Origin: Pseudomonas farsensis
Lineage (GTDB): Bacteria > Pseudomonadota > Gammaproteobacteria > Pseudomonadales > Pseudomonadaceae
NCBI RefSeq assembly: GCF_014268805.2
Contig: NZ_JABWRF020000005.1
Location: forward strand, 62,001-126,000
Length of the DNA stretch: 64,000 bases
Reading direction: 5' to 3'
The notes below the pieces were generated by a model that saw only the letters and a list, made by a program, of their open reading frames with translations, ran no database searches and had not been told where the DNA came from. Every line of letters begins with the position of its first letter. Position 1 is the first letter of the stretch. The translations under genes and the position numbers were made by a program. Of this stretch, positions 53,446 through 63,145 are shown one piece after another.

Positions 53446-56187
<2,742 letters not shown>

Positions 56188-56277
56188 TACGACTCCTTCG
56201 GCTCCCCAGCGAGCCGTCCCGGATGCCTTGGGCGATGTCGAGCACATCGCCTGAGGCCCTGCATCCTAGGAGTCGTA
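56188..56277 (+). other. Branched folded RNA element filling the gap between acnA and the CPBP-like gene
   Basis: P1: TACGACTCCT (56188-56197) with AGGAGTCGTA (56268-56277), 10 bp perfect. P2: CGGCTC/GAGCCG (56199-56204/56211-56216). P3: GGATGC/GCATCC (56221-56226/56261-56266). P4 on top of P3: GGCGATGT/ACATCGCC (56231-56238/56244-56251). P1 starts right after the acnA stop and ends right before the next ATG. The Shine-Dalgarno AGGAG (56268-56272) lies in P1 and is paired with CTCCT. Confidence 0.6.
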
Positions 56278-57065
56278 ATGTCCGTGCCCTACTGGATAGC
56301 CTTGTTCTTCCTCAGCCTCGGCTTAGCCTTGGGCCTCAGCTACGGCAGCATCGACTTAGCAGTACTACCCGCCCTGAGCGGGCTGGTATGCGCGGCTGTG
56401 CTGGTGCGCCGCGAAGCGTACTGGCAGCGTACAGTGGGCCATGTGATGTTCTGCGGGCTTGCCATCACGCTGCTAATGGATTTTGCGCCGGGCTTGAACA
56501 GCGCCACGGCCATTGCTGATGTCGTGCAGAGCGAGGGCGCATCACCCCTGACCATGCGCATGAGCCTCGACAAGCCGCTACTCGGCCTATGGGTACTGCT
56601 GGCCTGCTCGTGGGTAGTAGTACTACGTCGCAAAGGCGTGCTGATGACACTCGCAGTCATCCGCCCACTCACCGCACTGGCCTGCCTGGGCGGCGCCTGG
56701 GCGGCGCCTGGGTGCTGGGGCTGATCGCCTGGGCACCGAACTGGCCGGACCACAACCTATTCTGGCTGCTCATCAAGCTGCCGCTGGTGGTGCTCACCGC
56801 AGAATTACTGTTCCGCGCCTATATTCAAGGCGGCCTTGAACGTCTGTTGAAGCACAAGGGCCTGGCGCTGGGCATCTCGGCTTTGCTGTTCGGGCTGTCG
56901 AACCTGGGCGCGGGCTGGCAATGGTTCTGCCTATCAACGGCGGAGGGCGTGGGCTACGGCCTTGCCTACCGTTACGGCGGGTTGCTGGTGGCGGTCTGGT
57001 GCCATCTATTCGTTCAGGTGATGCACTTTGTCGCGTTCGCCTACCCCATGCTGGCCCCCACCTGA
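56278..57065 (+). pseudogene. CPBP-like (Abi) membrane protease gene broken by a frameshift
   Basis: A first frame from ATG 56278 stops at 56724 (148 aa); the rest continues in another frame to 57065. Removing one copy of the 11-bp repeat at 56685-56706 restores one ~258-aa frame (ACLGGAWVLGLIAWAPNWPDH). The joined protein has several membrane segments and the CPBP core: AELLFRAYIQGGL, FGLSNLGAGW and CHLFVQVMHF. The usual EExxxR reads AE and the second-motif His reads Asn, so catalysis is doubtful even if repaired. SD AGGAG is at 5 nt. Confidence 0.75.
56685..56706 (+). repeat. 11-bp tandem duplication causing the frameshift
   Basis: CCTGGGCGGCG occurs twice in a row (56685-56695 and 56696-56706), followed by a third partial copy CCTGGG. 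Eleven is not a multiple of three, so the duplication shifts the frame of the CPBP-like gene. Confidence 0.9.
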
Positions 57066-57202
57066 ACAATGGGTCATGATCTGGGCAAAGCGTCATTTAT
57101 CTTCAATGAATCGGTAACACAGGCCGGTCTTGACCTTGCCCGCGCTTAACCTAAACCCCGTCATACCATTTTGCCCTAGGTCAAAGCCCACCAAATATCC
57201 AT

Positions 57203-57229
57203 TCAATAAAACCTGATGCTTGCCGATAG
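57203..57229 (+). promoter_or_regulatory. FliA (sigma-28) type promoter of aer
   Basis: TCAATAAA (57203-57210), 11-nt spacer, GCCGATAG (57222-57229). The -10 matches GCCGATAA in seven of eight bases with the correct spacing. The aer start codon is 30 nt downstream. Confidence 0.65.
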
Positions 57230-57259
57230 CAATTCAAAGCCTCGCGGATCGAAAAACCA

Positions 57260-58825
57260 ATGCGTAACAACCAGCCGATTACCCAGAGAGAACGGACTTT
57301 CCCTGCCCAGCAGCGGTTGATCTCCACCACCAACGCCAAAGGCGTGGTGACCTATTGCAATGACGCGTTCATCGAGATCAGCGGTTTTTCCCGCGAGGAG
57401 CTCACCGGCGCGCCGCACAATCTTGTGCGCCACCCAGATGTGCCGCCTGCCGTGTTCGCCCATATGTGGCAAACCCTCAAGCAAGGTTTGCCATGGATGG
57501 GTATCGTCAAGAACCGCTGCAAGTCAGGCGACCATTACTGGGTCAACGCCTACGTCACCCCGATTTTCGACAATAACCAGGTGGTGGGCTACGAGTCGGT
57601 GCGGGTCAAACCCACCGCCGAGCAGATTCGCCGTGCTGAAGCGCTGTACCAGCGCATCAACCAGGGCAAGTCGGCCATCCCGCGCCGTGACAAATGGCTG
57701 CCGGTGCTGCAGGACTGGCTGCCGTTCATTCTGGTCAGCCAGATCGGCTTCCTGATCGGCAACTGGCTCGGCCACTCCTGGGGCTTCGCCCTGGCTGCCG
57801 GCCTGTCGGTACCCTTGGGCCTGCTGGGCCTTGGCTGGCAGCAACGCGGCCTCAAGCGCCTGCTGCGCCTGGCCGAGCAGACAACCTCCGACCCGCTGAT
57901 CGCACAGATGTACACCGACAGCCGTGGGGTGCAGGCTCGCCTGGAAATGGCCATGCTCAGCCAGGACGCTCGCATGAAGACCTGCCTGACCCGCCTGCAG
58001 GACAGCGCCGAACACCTGAGCGATCAGGCTCGCCAGTCCGACACCCTCGCCCACCAGAGTTCATCGGGCCTGGAGCGTCAGCGAGTGGAGACCGAGCAGG
58101 TCGCAGCCGCCGTCAACCAGATGGCCGCCACCACGCAGGAAGTGGCCAACCACGTGCAGCGCACTGCCGACGCTACCCAAGAAGCCAATCGCCTGACCAG
58201 CCAGGGCCGCAACATTGCCGGCGAAACCCGCGACGCCATCGAGCGGCTGTCTGCGGCTGTGGGCGAGACCGGCCTGACCGTGACGCAGCTGGCCAAGGAC
58301 AGCGACGAGATCGGCGGCGTGGTCGATGTGATCAAAGGCATCGCCGACCAGACCAACCTGCTGGCGCTCAACGCTGCCATCGAAGCCGCGCGTGCGGGTG
58401 AGATGGGCCGTGGTTTTGCCGTGGTGGCCGATGAAGTGCGCCAACTGGCGCAGCGCACCGCAGAATCCACCGGGCAGATCCACACCTTGATCGCCAAGCT
58501 GCAACAGACCGCCAACAACGCGGTACAAACCATGCAGACTGGCCACCGCCAGGCTCAGGAAGGCGTTGAACGGGTCATGGAAGCCGACCAGGCGTTGGTG
58601 GGCATCAGTGAAGCGGTCGCCAACATTACCGACATGGCGACGCAGATTGCTGCCGCCACCGAGGAGCAGACTGCGGTAGCGGATGAGATCAGCCGCAACA
58701 TTGCCACCATTGCTGATCTGGCAGACGAAACCGCAGGCCAGGCGCAGCGTTCGGCACTGCTTAGCGAAGAACTGACCAGCACCGCCGGCACTCAGTATTC
58801 GTTGGTGGAACGCTTCAACCGCTAA
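57260..58825 (+). CDS. aer: PAS-domain energy-taxis receptor (Aer)
   Basis: 521 aa. The PAS domain is near residues 12-115 (LISTTNAKGVVTYCNDAFIEI, REELTGAPHNLVRHPDVP, VNAYVTPIFDNNQVVGYESVRVKPT), the FAD-binding type of E. coli Aer. A hydrophobic anchor lies near 150-190 (LPFILVSQIGFLIGNWLGHS; GFALAAGLSVPLGLLGLG) with no periplasmic domain. The signalling domain has ADQTNLLALNAAIEAARAG and GRGFAVVADEVRQLAQRTA. It senses redox state rather than a ligand. In P. putida KT2440 an aer gene lies next to acnA (memory). FliA-type promoter upstream. Confidence 0.92.
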   Translation: MRNNQPITQRERTFPAQQRLISTTNAKGVVTYCNDAFIEISGFSREELTGAPHNLVRHPDVPPAVFAHMWQTLKQGLPWMGIVKNRCKSGDHYWVNAYVTPIFDNNQVVGYESVRVKPTAEQIRRAEALYQRINQGKSAIPRRDKWLPVLQDWLPFILVSQIGFLIGNWLGHSWGFALAAGLSVPLGLLGLGWQQRGLKRLLRLAEQTTSDPLIAQMYTDSRGVQARLEMAMLSQDARMKTCLTRLQDSAEHLSDQARQSDTLAHQSSSGLERQRVETEQVAAAVNQMAATTQEVANHVQRTADATQEANRLTSQGRNIAGETRDAIERLSAAVGETGLTVTQLAKDSDEIGGVVDVIKGIADQTNLLALNAAIEAARAGEMGRGFAVVADEVRQLAQRTAESTGQIHTLIAKLQQTANNAVQTMQTGHRQAQEGVERVMEADQALVGISEAVANITDMATQIAAATEEQTAVADEISRNIATIADLADETAGQAQRSALLSEELTSTAGTQYSLVERFNR

Positions 58826-58918
58826 TCTGCGCTTGAATTGACTTGGCGCCGGCTACGCCGGTGTTCGCAGCGCAAGGCCGCCCCTTCAGGAGATCATTGC
58901 CGGTAGGGGCGGCCCGGT

Positions 58919-59803
58919 TCACCACTGCAGGGTCAGCCTGCTTTCGAAATAACGCTCCTCACCACTTAGTGGGTCGGTAAAGCGCAAGCTCTGCGCCAGC
59001 AGCTTGAGTGGCCGGGCGTAATCATCTTGCTCATCCACCAGGTGCGGGTAGAACGGGTCGTTGCAGATGCCGGCACCCAGCGCCGCCATGTGCACGCGCA
59101 ACTGGTGGGTCTTGCCGGTTACCGGCGATAGGCCGTAGCGCCACAGGTCGCCGTTTTTTTCCAGCACGCAGGCATGGGTTTCGCTGTTCTCGCTGCCCGG
59201 CACCTCGTGCATGCGGAAAAACGGCTCGCCGTGCACCAAGCGGCTGCGGTGCACCAGCGGGAATTCGTGCTGCGCCATGGCAGCGGCAATGGCTTGGTAG
59301 CGCTTGTCGATGCGCCGCTCCGGGAACAAACGCTGATACGCACCCCGGGTTTCGGGATTGGCGGAGAACAGTACCAGCCCTGCGGTATGCCGGTCTATGC
59401 GGTGCAACGGCACCAGGTGCGGGTTATCCAGGCGGCGGATCAGGCGGCGCAGCAAGGTCTGCTCGACGTACTCGCCGGTTGGCGTCACCGGCAGAAAATG
59501 CGGCTTGTCAGCGACTACCAGATGCTCGTCGGCATGCAGGATGGTTTCCTGCACCGGAATAGGCTTCTCGTTAGCGACCTCTCGGAAGTAGTGCAGCCGC
59601 ATACCCGGCCGATAGGCAAGGGTTGCGGCAACAGCCTGGCCTTGAGCGTCCAGCACCCGTCCACGGGCAAAACGGTCGAGCCATTGCTCGCGGCCGATGG
59701 CCTTGAAGTGATCGCACAGGCAATCGAGCACCGTCACCCAGTTGCCAGGCGGCAGGCATACAGTGCTGGCTTGCTGGCGGGCAGGGTCAAAAGGCGTGGT
59801 CAT
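58919..59803 (-). CDS. RluA-family pseudouridine synthase
   Basis: 294 aa from ATG 59803; the open frame continues upstream but overlaps the next gene. The catalytic motif is VPLHRIDRHTAGLVLFS, with Asp in the HRID form. Later SPVTGKTHQLRVHMAALG and GICNDPFYPHL are typical of RluA relatives. An N-terminal S4-like part (WLDRFARGRVLDAQGQAV) precedes it. Target RNA and uridine are unknown. It starts 52 nt after the 102-aa gene and may be read with it from an SOS promoter. Confidence 0.88.
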   Translation of the reverse strand: MTTPFDPARQQASTVCLPPGNWVTVLDCLCDHFKAIGREQWLDRFARGRVLDAQGQAVAATLAYRPGMRLHYFREVANEKPIPVQETILHADEHLVVADKPHFLPVTPTGEYVEQTLLRRLIRRLDNPHLVPLHRIDRHTAGLVLFSANPETRGAYQRLFPERRIDKRYQAIAAAMAQHEFPLVHRSRLVHGEPFFRMHEVPGSENSETHACVLEKNGDLWRYGLSPVTGKTHQLRVHMAALGAGICNDPFYPHLVDEQDDYARPLKLLAQSLRFTDPLSGEERYFESRLTLQW

Positions 59804-59855
59804 CAGTGCGCTCGGCTGGTCGATAGGCCGCGCATTATCCCCTACCCCGGGCCCC

Positions 59856-60164
59856 TCAACCAGCCTCGCAGGCCGGTTCGCAACGCGCCTTGAGCCAACG
59901 CAGCACCTGCACCGCCTCCCAGCGGCCGGGGTCGTACAGGGCGTAGCTAAGCCCTTGGTAACCCACCACGTCGAGCGGGCGATGGAAACCGGCGCGCTGG
60001 AACAGCGCCTCGATTTCAGCGAAGCAGGTATTGAAGTGCACCTTGCCGAACGGGGTTTGGTCATCGGTGACGATGCCGTCGAGGCGTAGTTCCAGCACGG
60101 CCTCGCACACACGCTCCGGGGCCATGTGGTTGATGCTGTACTTGAGTTGCTCGACATTGAGCAT
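59856..60164 (-). CDS. Uncharacterised protein behind a LexA box
   Basis: 102 aa, no family recognised. ATG 60164 follows GAGGTGAAG. It starts LNVEQLKYSINHMAPERVCEA, then LELRLDGIVTDDQTPFGKVHF, and has a Trp-Glu-Ala helix (PGRWEAVQVLRWLKARCEP). No signal peptide, membrane segment or known DNA-binding motif. A near-perfect LexA box lies 15 bp before the start codon. It is not similar by eye to SulA, YebG, DinI or RecX. SOS induction is inferred from the box. Confidence 0.75.
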   Translation of the reverse strand: MLNVEQLKYSINHMAPERVCEAVLELRLDGIVTDDQTPFGKVHFNTCFAEIEALFQRAGFHRPLDVVGYQGLSYALYDPGRWEAVQVLRWLKARCEPACEAG

Positions 60165-60179
60165 GGCTTCACCTCGATA

Positions 60180-60195
60180 CTGTATTTATATACAG
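60180..60195. promoter_or_regulatory. LexA (SOS) box upstream of the 102-aa gene
   Basis: CTGTATTTATATACAG fits CTG-N10-CAG and differs by one base from the ideal CTGTATATATATACAG. It overlaps the only place for a promoter of the minus-strand gene starting at 60164. Confidence 0.8.
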
Positions 60196-60232
60196 CATAC
60201 GGAGCGAGCCACACCTGCGTCAATGCACAAGG

Positions 60233-60469
60233 TCAGCCCAGAAAAGCCACCACCTGCTCGGCGTCGAACGGCCAGTAAAGCTCAGCGCCACTGTCGCAGC
60301 GGCGCAGCACGGGAATCTGCAGGCCGTAGCGCTCGAACAAGCGTTCGTCTTCGGCGATGTCCACCAGTTCGACCAGCAGGCCGTGGTCGACGAACGGCAT
60401 CAGCACAGCTTCGGCCACTTCGCACAAATGGCACCCGAGGGTGCCGAACAGCTGGCATTCAGGGAGCAT
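60233..60469 (-). CDS. Glutaredoxin-like small protein (DUF836)
   Basis: 78 aa. It begins PECQLFGTLGCHLCEVAEAVL with a CxxC active site at residues 13-16 (CHLC). The thioredoxin-fold pattern continues with VELVDIAEDERLFERYGLQIPVL, including the cis-Pro. It is likely a cytoplasmic thiol-disulfide protein; partner unknown. ATG 60469, with AGCATG context and a weak ribosome site. Confidence 0.85.
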   Translation of the reverse strand: MLPECQLFGTLGCHLCEVAEAVLMPFVDHGLLVELVDIAEDERLFERYGLQIPVLRRCDSGAELYWPFDAEQVVAFLG

Positions 60470-60541
60470 GGCAAAACCCGATAATCGCAGGAACGGATGC
60501 TTATTCTAGGTCTGCACACGCCATCGTGCACCTGCGCTGGA

Positions 60542-61750
60542 TCAATCCTGGCTGGTAGCGCCAATGCGGTGCAGCGACAGGTCCGCCCCCTGGAATTCCT
60601 GCTCATGGCTCAGGCGCAGGCCAAGCACCGCCCTGATCACGCCGTACACCATGAAACCACCCAACAGCGCTACCAGCACGCCGGCCAGGCTGCCCAGCAA
60701 CTGGCTGACCAGGCTGACGCCGCCCATGCCGCCCAGCCCCACCTTGCCAAAAATGCCACAGGCGATACCGCCCCAAACCCCGCAGAGCCCGTGCAAGGGC
60801 CACACACCTAGCACGTCGTCGATTTTCCAGCGGTTCTGCGCAGCCGTGAAGCACCAGACAAACAACCCGCCCGCCACCAAGCCGGTGAACAGAGCGCCAA
60901 CCGGGTGCATCACGTCGGAGCCGGCGCAGATCGCCACCAGCCCCGCCAGCGGGCCGTTGTGCAAGAAGCCTGGGTCATTGCGCCCGGCCAGCAGCGCCGA
61001 AAGCGTGCCACCGACCATGGCCAGCAACGAGTTGATGGCCACCAAGCCACTGACCCCCTGCAGGGTTTGCGCGCTCATCACGTTGAAGCCGAACCAGCCA
61101 ATGATCAGGATCCACGACCCCAGGGCCAGGAACGGAATGCTCGACGGCGCAAAGGCGACCAGCCGCCCATCACGATAGCGCCCGCGCCGCGCGCCCAGCA
61201 GCAACACTGCTGCCAGCGCCAGCCAGCCGCCCATGGCGTGCACTACCACGGAGCCTGCAAAGTCATGGAATGGCGCGCCGAAACGCGCTTGCAACCACGC
61301 CTGCAGGCCGAAATTGCCGTTCCACACAACCCCTTCGAAGAATGGGTAGATGAAAGCCACTATCAAGGCCGTGGCGCACAACTGCGGGACAAAGCGGGCA
61401 CGCTCGGCAATACCCCCGGAAATGATTGCCGGGATGGCCGCCGCGAAGGTCAGCAAAAAGAAGCATTTGACCAGCGCATAGCCGTGATCGCTGGCCAGGG
61501 TTGCGGCAGGGGCGAAAAAATTCACGCCGTAGGCGATCCAGTAACCGATGAAAAAGTACACCAATGCCGAGATGGCAAAATCGCTGAGGATCTTCGACAG
61601 CGCATTGACCTGGTTCTTGTGCCGTACGGTGCCGACTTCCAGAAAGGCGAAGCCTGCATGCATCGCCAGCACCAGAATGGCGCCCATGAGGATGAACAGG
61701 GTGTTTGAGCCGTGGACCAACGAGTCCATCGCGCTATGCATGTTTTCCAT
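60542..61750 (-). CDS. amtB: Ammonium transporter, solitary (no glnK)
   Basis: 402 aa, Amt/Rh family with 11 membrane segments. Signature parts: ALSKILSDFAISALVYFFIGYWIAYG, AGSVVVHAMGGWLAL with the first pore His, and GVWPLHGLCGVWGGI with the second pore His. The C-terminal tail is short (RLSHEQEFQGADLSLH). No PII (glnK) gene is next to it. ATG 61750 is chosen; ATG 61741 is possible. It conducts ammonium across the inner membrane. Confidence 0.92.
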   Translation of the reverse strand: MENMHSAMDSLVHGSNTLFILMGAILVLAMHAGFAFLEVGTVRHKNQVNALSKILSDFAISALVYFFIGYWIAYGVNFFAPAATLASDHGYALVKCFFLLTFAAAIPAIISGGIAERARFVPQLCATALIVAFIYPFFEGVVWNGNFGLQAWLQARFGAPFHDFAGSVVVHAMGGWLALAAVLLLGARRGRYRDGRLVAFAPSSIPFLALGSWILIIGWFGFNVMSAQTLQGVSGLVAINSLLAMVGGTLSALLAGRNDPGFLHNGPLAGLVAICAGSDVMHPVGALFTGLVAGGLFVWCFTAAQNRWKIDDVLGVWPLHGLCGVWGGIACGIFGKVGLGGMGGVSLVSQLLGSLAGVLVALLGGFMVYGVIRAVLGLRLSHEQEFQGADLSLHRIGATSQD

Positions 61751-62049
61751 GTAGAGGCAGACCTGCAAAAAGGCACCATGACAGTTCAAGTACCCGCATC
61801 CATGCACCGAATCAGTGCCAGGCCCCTAGCCCTTCTCAGTGAGGGTGGCGGCGCCTGCGTGGTTTTTTCTTGGGTTTGTCGTGGATTGGGTTAAGGTTTG
61901 ACGGTGTTTGCGCAAGGCGTGCACGTTTTCGGCGCAGCTTCTGCCAACACGCCTCAACGGTTAGCAAACGCTGTACCAGTACATCTCGCTGAACCTTCGG
62001 CGACCCCAATCACTCGAAATAGCCACATACATCCACAGGGAGAGGCCCC
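61751..62049. other. Divergent promoter region of amtB and the DUF883 gene
   Basis: About 300 bp. Apart from the possible sigma-22 promoter at 61991-62018, no gene or operator is recognised. Sigma-54-like fragments near amtB have the wrong spacing. Confidence 0.45.
61991..62018 (+). promoter_or_regulatory. Possible AlgU (sigma-22) promoter of the DUF883 operon
   Basis: GAACCT (61991-61996), 17-nt spacer, TCGAA (62014-62018). This resembles GAACTT-N16/17-TCTGA of envelope-stress promoters. The gene start is 31 nt downstream. Confidence 0.4.
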
Positions 62050-62361
62050 ATGGCCAGTAAATCGGCAAAGACTGCACAAGACATTTTGATGGCTGACTTC
62101 CAGGCGTTGGTCCGCGATACCGAGCAACTGCTCGCCGATACCGCGAACCTGGCCGGTGATCAGGCCGACGAGGTACGTGCACAGATCCACGAACGCCTCA
62201 ACCAGGCTCGCGAAAGCCTGCAACTGACCCAGGATTCGGTCCGCCAGCGCGGCCAGGCTGCGCTGGGCCAAGCCGAGCAATACGTCCAGGAAAACCCGTG
62301 GCAAGCCATCGGCATCGCTGCCGGCGTTGGCCTGCTGATCGGCCTTCTGGCCAAACGCTGA
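62050..62361 (+). CDS. DUF883 (ElaB/YqjD-like) membrane-anchored protein
   Basis: 103 aa. An N-terminal long amphipathic helix region (ILMADFQALVRDTEQLLADTA, LNQARESLQLTQDSVRQRG) leads to one C-terminal membrane segment (WQAIGIAAGVGLLIGLLA) ending in KR. E. coli YqjD and ElaB tether ribosomes to the inner membrane in stationary phase. GGGAGAGG precedes ATG 62050. First of three tightly spaced genes. Confidence 0.88.
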   Translation: MASKSAKTAQDILMADFQALVRDTEQLLADTANLAGDQADEVRAQIHERLNQARESLQLTQDSVRQRGQAALGQAEQYVQENPWQAIGIAAGVGLLIGLLAKR

Positions 62362-62371
62362 AGGAGCACCC

Positions 62372-62746
62372 ATGGACAACGACGCCATCGGCACCAGCGC
62401 CTCCGGAAGGCGTCTGGGCGCAGCCGCACTCGGGCTGCTGCACAGCCACATCGAGCTGTTCGGCATCGAATTGCAGGAGCAAAAAGGCCGCACCCTGCGT
62501 TTGTTGCTGTTCGCAGGCCTGGCGCTGGTATTTGCCCTGCTGCTGCTGAGCGCGCTGTCGGGGCTGGTGCTGGTGCTGTTGTGGGACAGCTATCGCCTGG
62601 CCGGTATTGTCGGCCTGTGTGTGTTCTACAGCCTGGCTGCGGTGTTCTGCGCCTTGCGCCTGAAAGCCGCAGTGTTCGATGAATCCTCGCCATTTTCGGC
62701 CACGCTCGAAGAGCTGGCCAAGGACCGGGAGCGTCTGCTGCCATGA
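62372..62746 (+). CDS. YqjE-like phage-holin-family membrane protein
   Basis: 124 aa. Two membrane segments (LLLFAGLALVFALLLLSALS; LAGIVGLCVFYSLAAVFCAL) follow an amphipathic N terminus (LGAAALGLLHSHIELFGIELQEQK), the DUF1469/holin-X pattern. It starts 11 nt after the DUF883 stop with AAGGAG, and its stop overlaps the next start (ATGA). Inner-membrane; function unknown. Confidence 0.85.
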   Translation: MDNDAIGTSASGRRLGAAALGLLHSHIELFGIELQEQKGRTLRLLLFAGLALVFALLLLSALSGLVLVLLWDSYRLAGIVGLCVFYSLAAVFCALRLKAAVFDESSPFSATLEELAKDRERLLP

Positions 62747-63072
62747 GCCTGCCTGAACTACCCAACACGCGAAACCCGCGCGAACTGCGCAAGGCCTTGC
62801 TGCGCCTGCGCATGGAAATGCACCGCCAGGAAATCCGCCTGGAGTCTGGCCAGATGCTTGCACCGATCCACCGCCTGCGCAGCATGGGCAGCACGTTCGG
62901 TGAGGGCATGGGGGTCAAGCATGGGTCGCTATGGGGCCTGGGCGCCATCGTGGCCATGGGATTTCTGACCGGCAAGGGTGTACGCACCGGTAACCTGCTC
63001 AGGCTGTTGCGCCTGGGCACCACCGTGGCACCGCTGATGCGCCAGTTCATGGGCAGCGGCCGCCGCCCGTGA
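62743..63072 (+). CDS. Hypothetical basic protein, third gene of the DUF883/YqjE operon
   Basis: 109 aa. The start overlaps the YqjE-like stop by 4 nt. The N-terminal half is very basic and helical (RELRKALLRLRMEMHRQEIRL); one membrane segment (GSLWGLGAIVAMGFLTG) follows, and the C-terminal end is basic. It corresponds in position to yqjK in E. coli. Probably a peripheral or single-pass inner-membrane protein. Confidence 0.72.
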   Translation: MSLPELPNTRNPRELRKALLRLRMEMHRQEIRLESGQMLAPIHRLRSMGSTFGEGMGVKHGSLWGLGAIVAMGFLTGKGVRTGNLLRLLRLGTTVAPLMRQFMGSGRRP

Positions 63073-63079
63073 GTGGTAC

Positions 63080-63103
63080 GGCGCGCCCTTGCCAGGGCGC
63101 GCC
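63080..63103. terminator. Hairpin after the DUF883 operon
   Basis: GGCGCGCCC (63080-63088) and GGGCGCGCC (63095-63103) form a 9-bp perfect stem with a 6-nt loop. There is no T-run. It separates the operon from dgt. Confidence 0.5.
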
Positions 63104-63145
63104 ACACGGGGGAAGCTACGCCGACTCAAACACGGAGACCGCGCC

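Noticed and set aside
61766..61825. Sigma-54-like elements upstream of amtB on the minus strand (TGGTGCC..TTGCA and TGGCAC)
   Set aside because: Spacing between the GG and GC elements is one base short in the first, and the second has no GC at the required distance.
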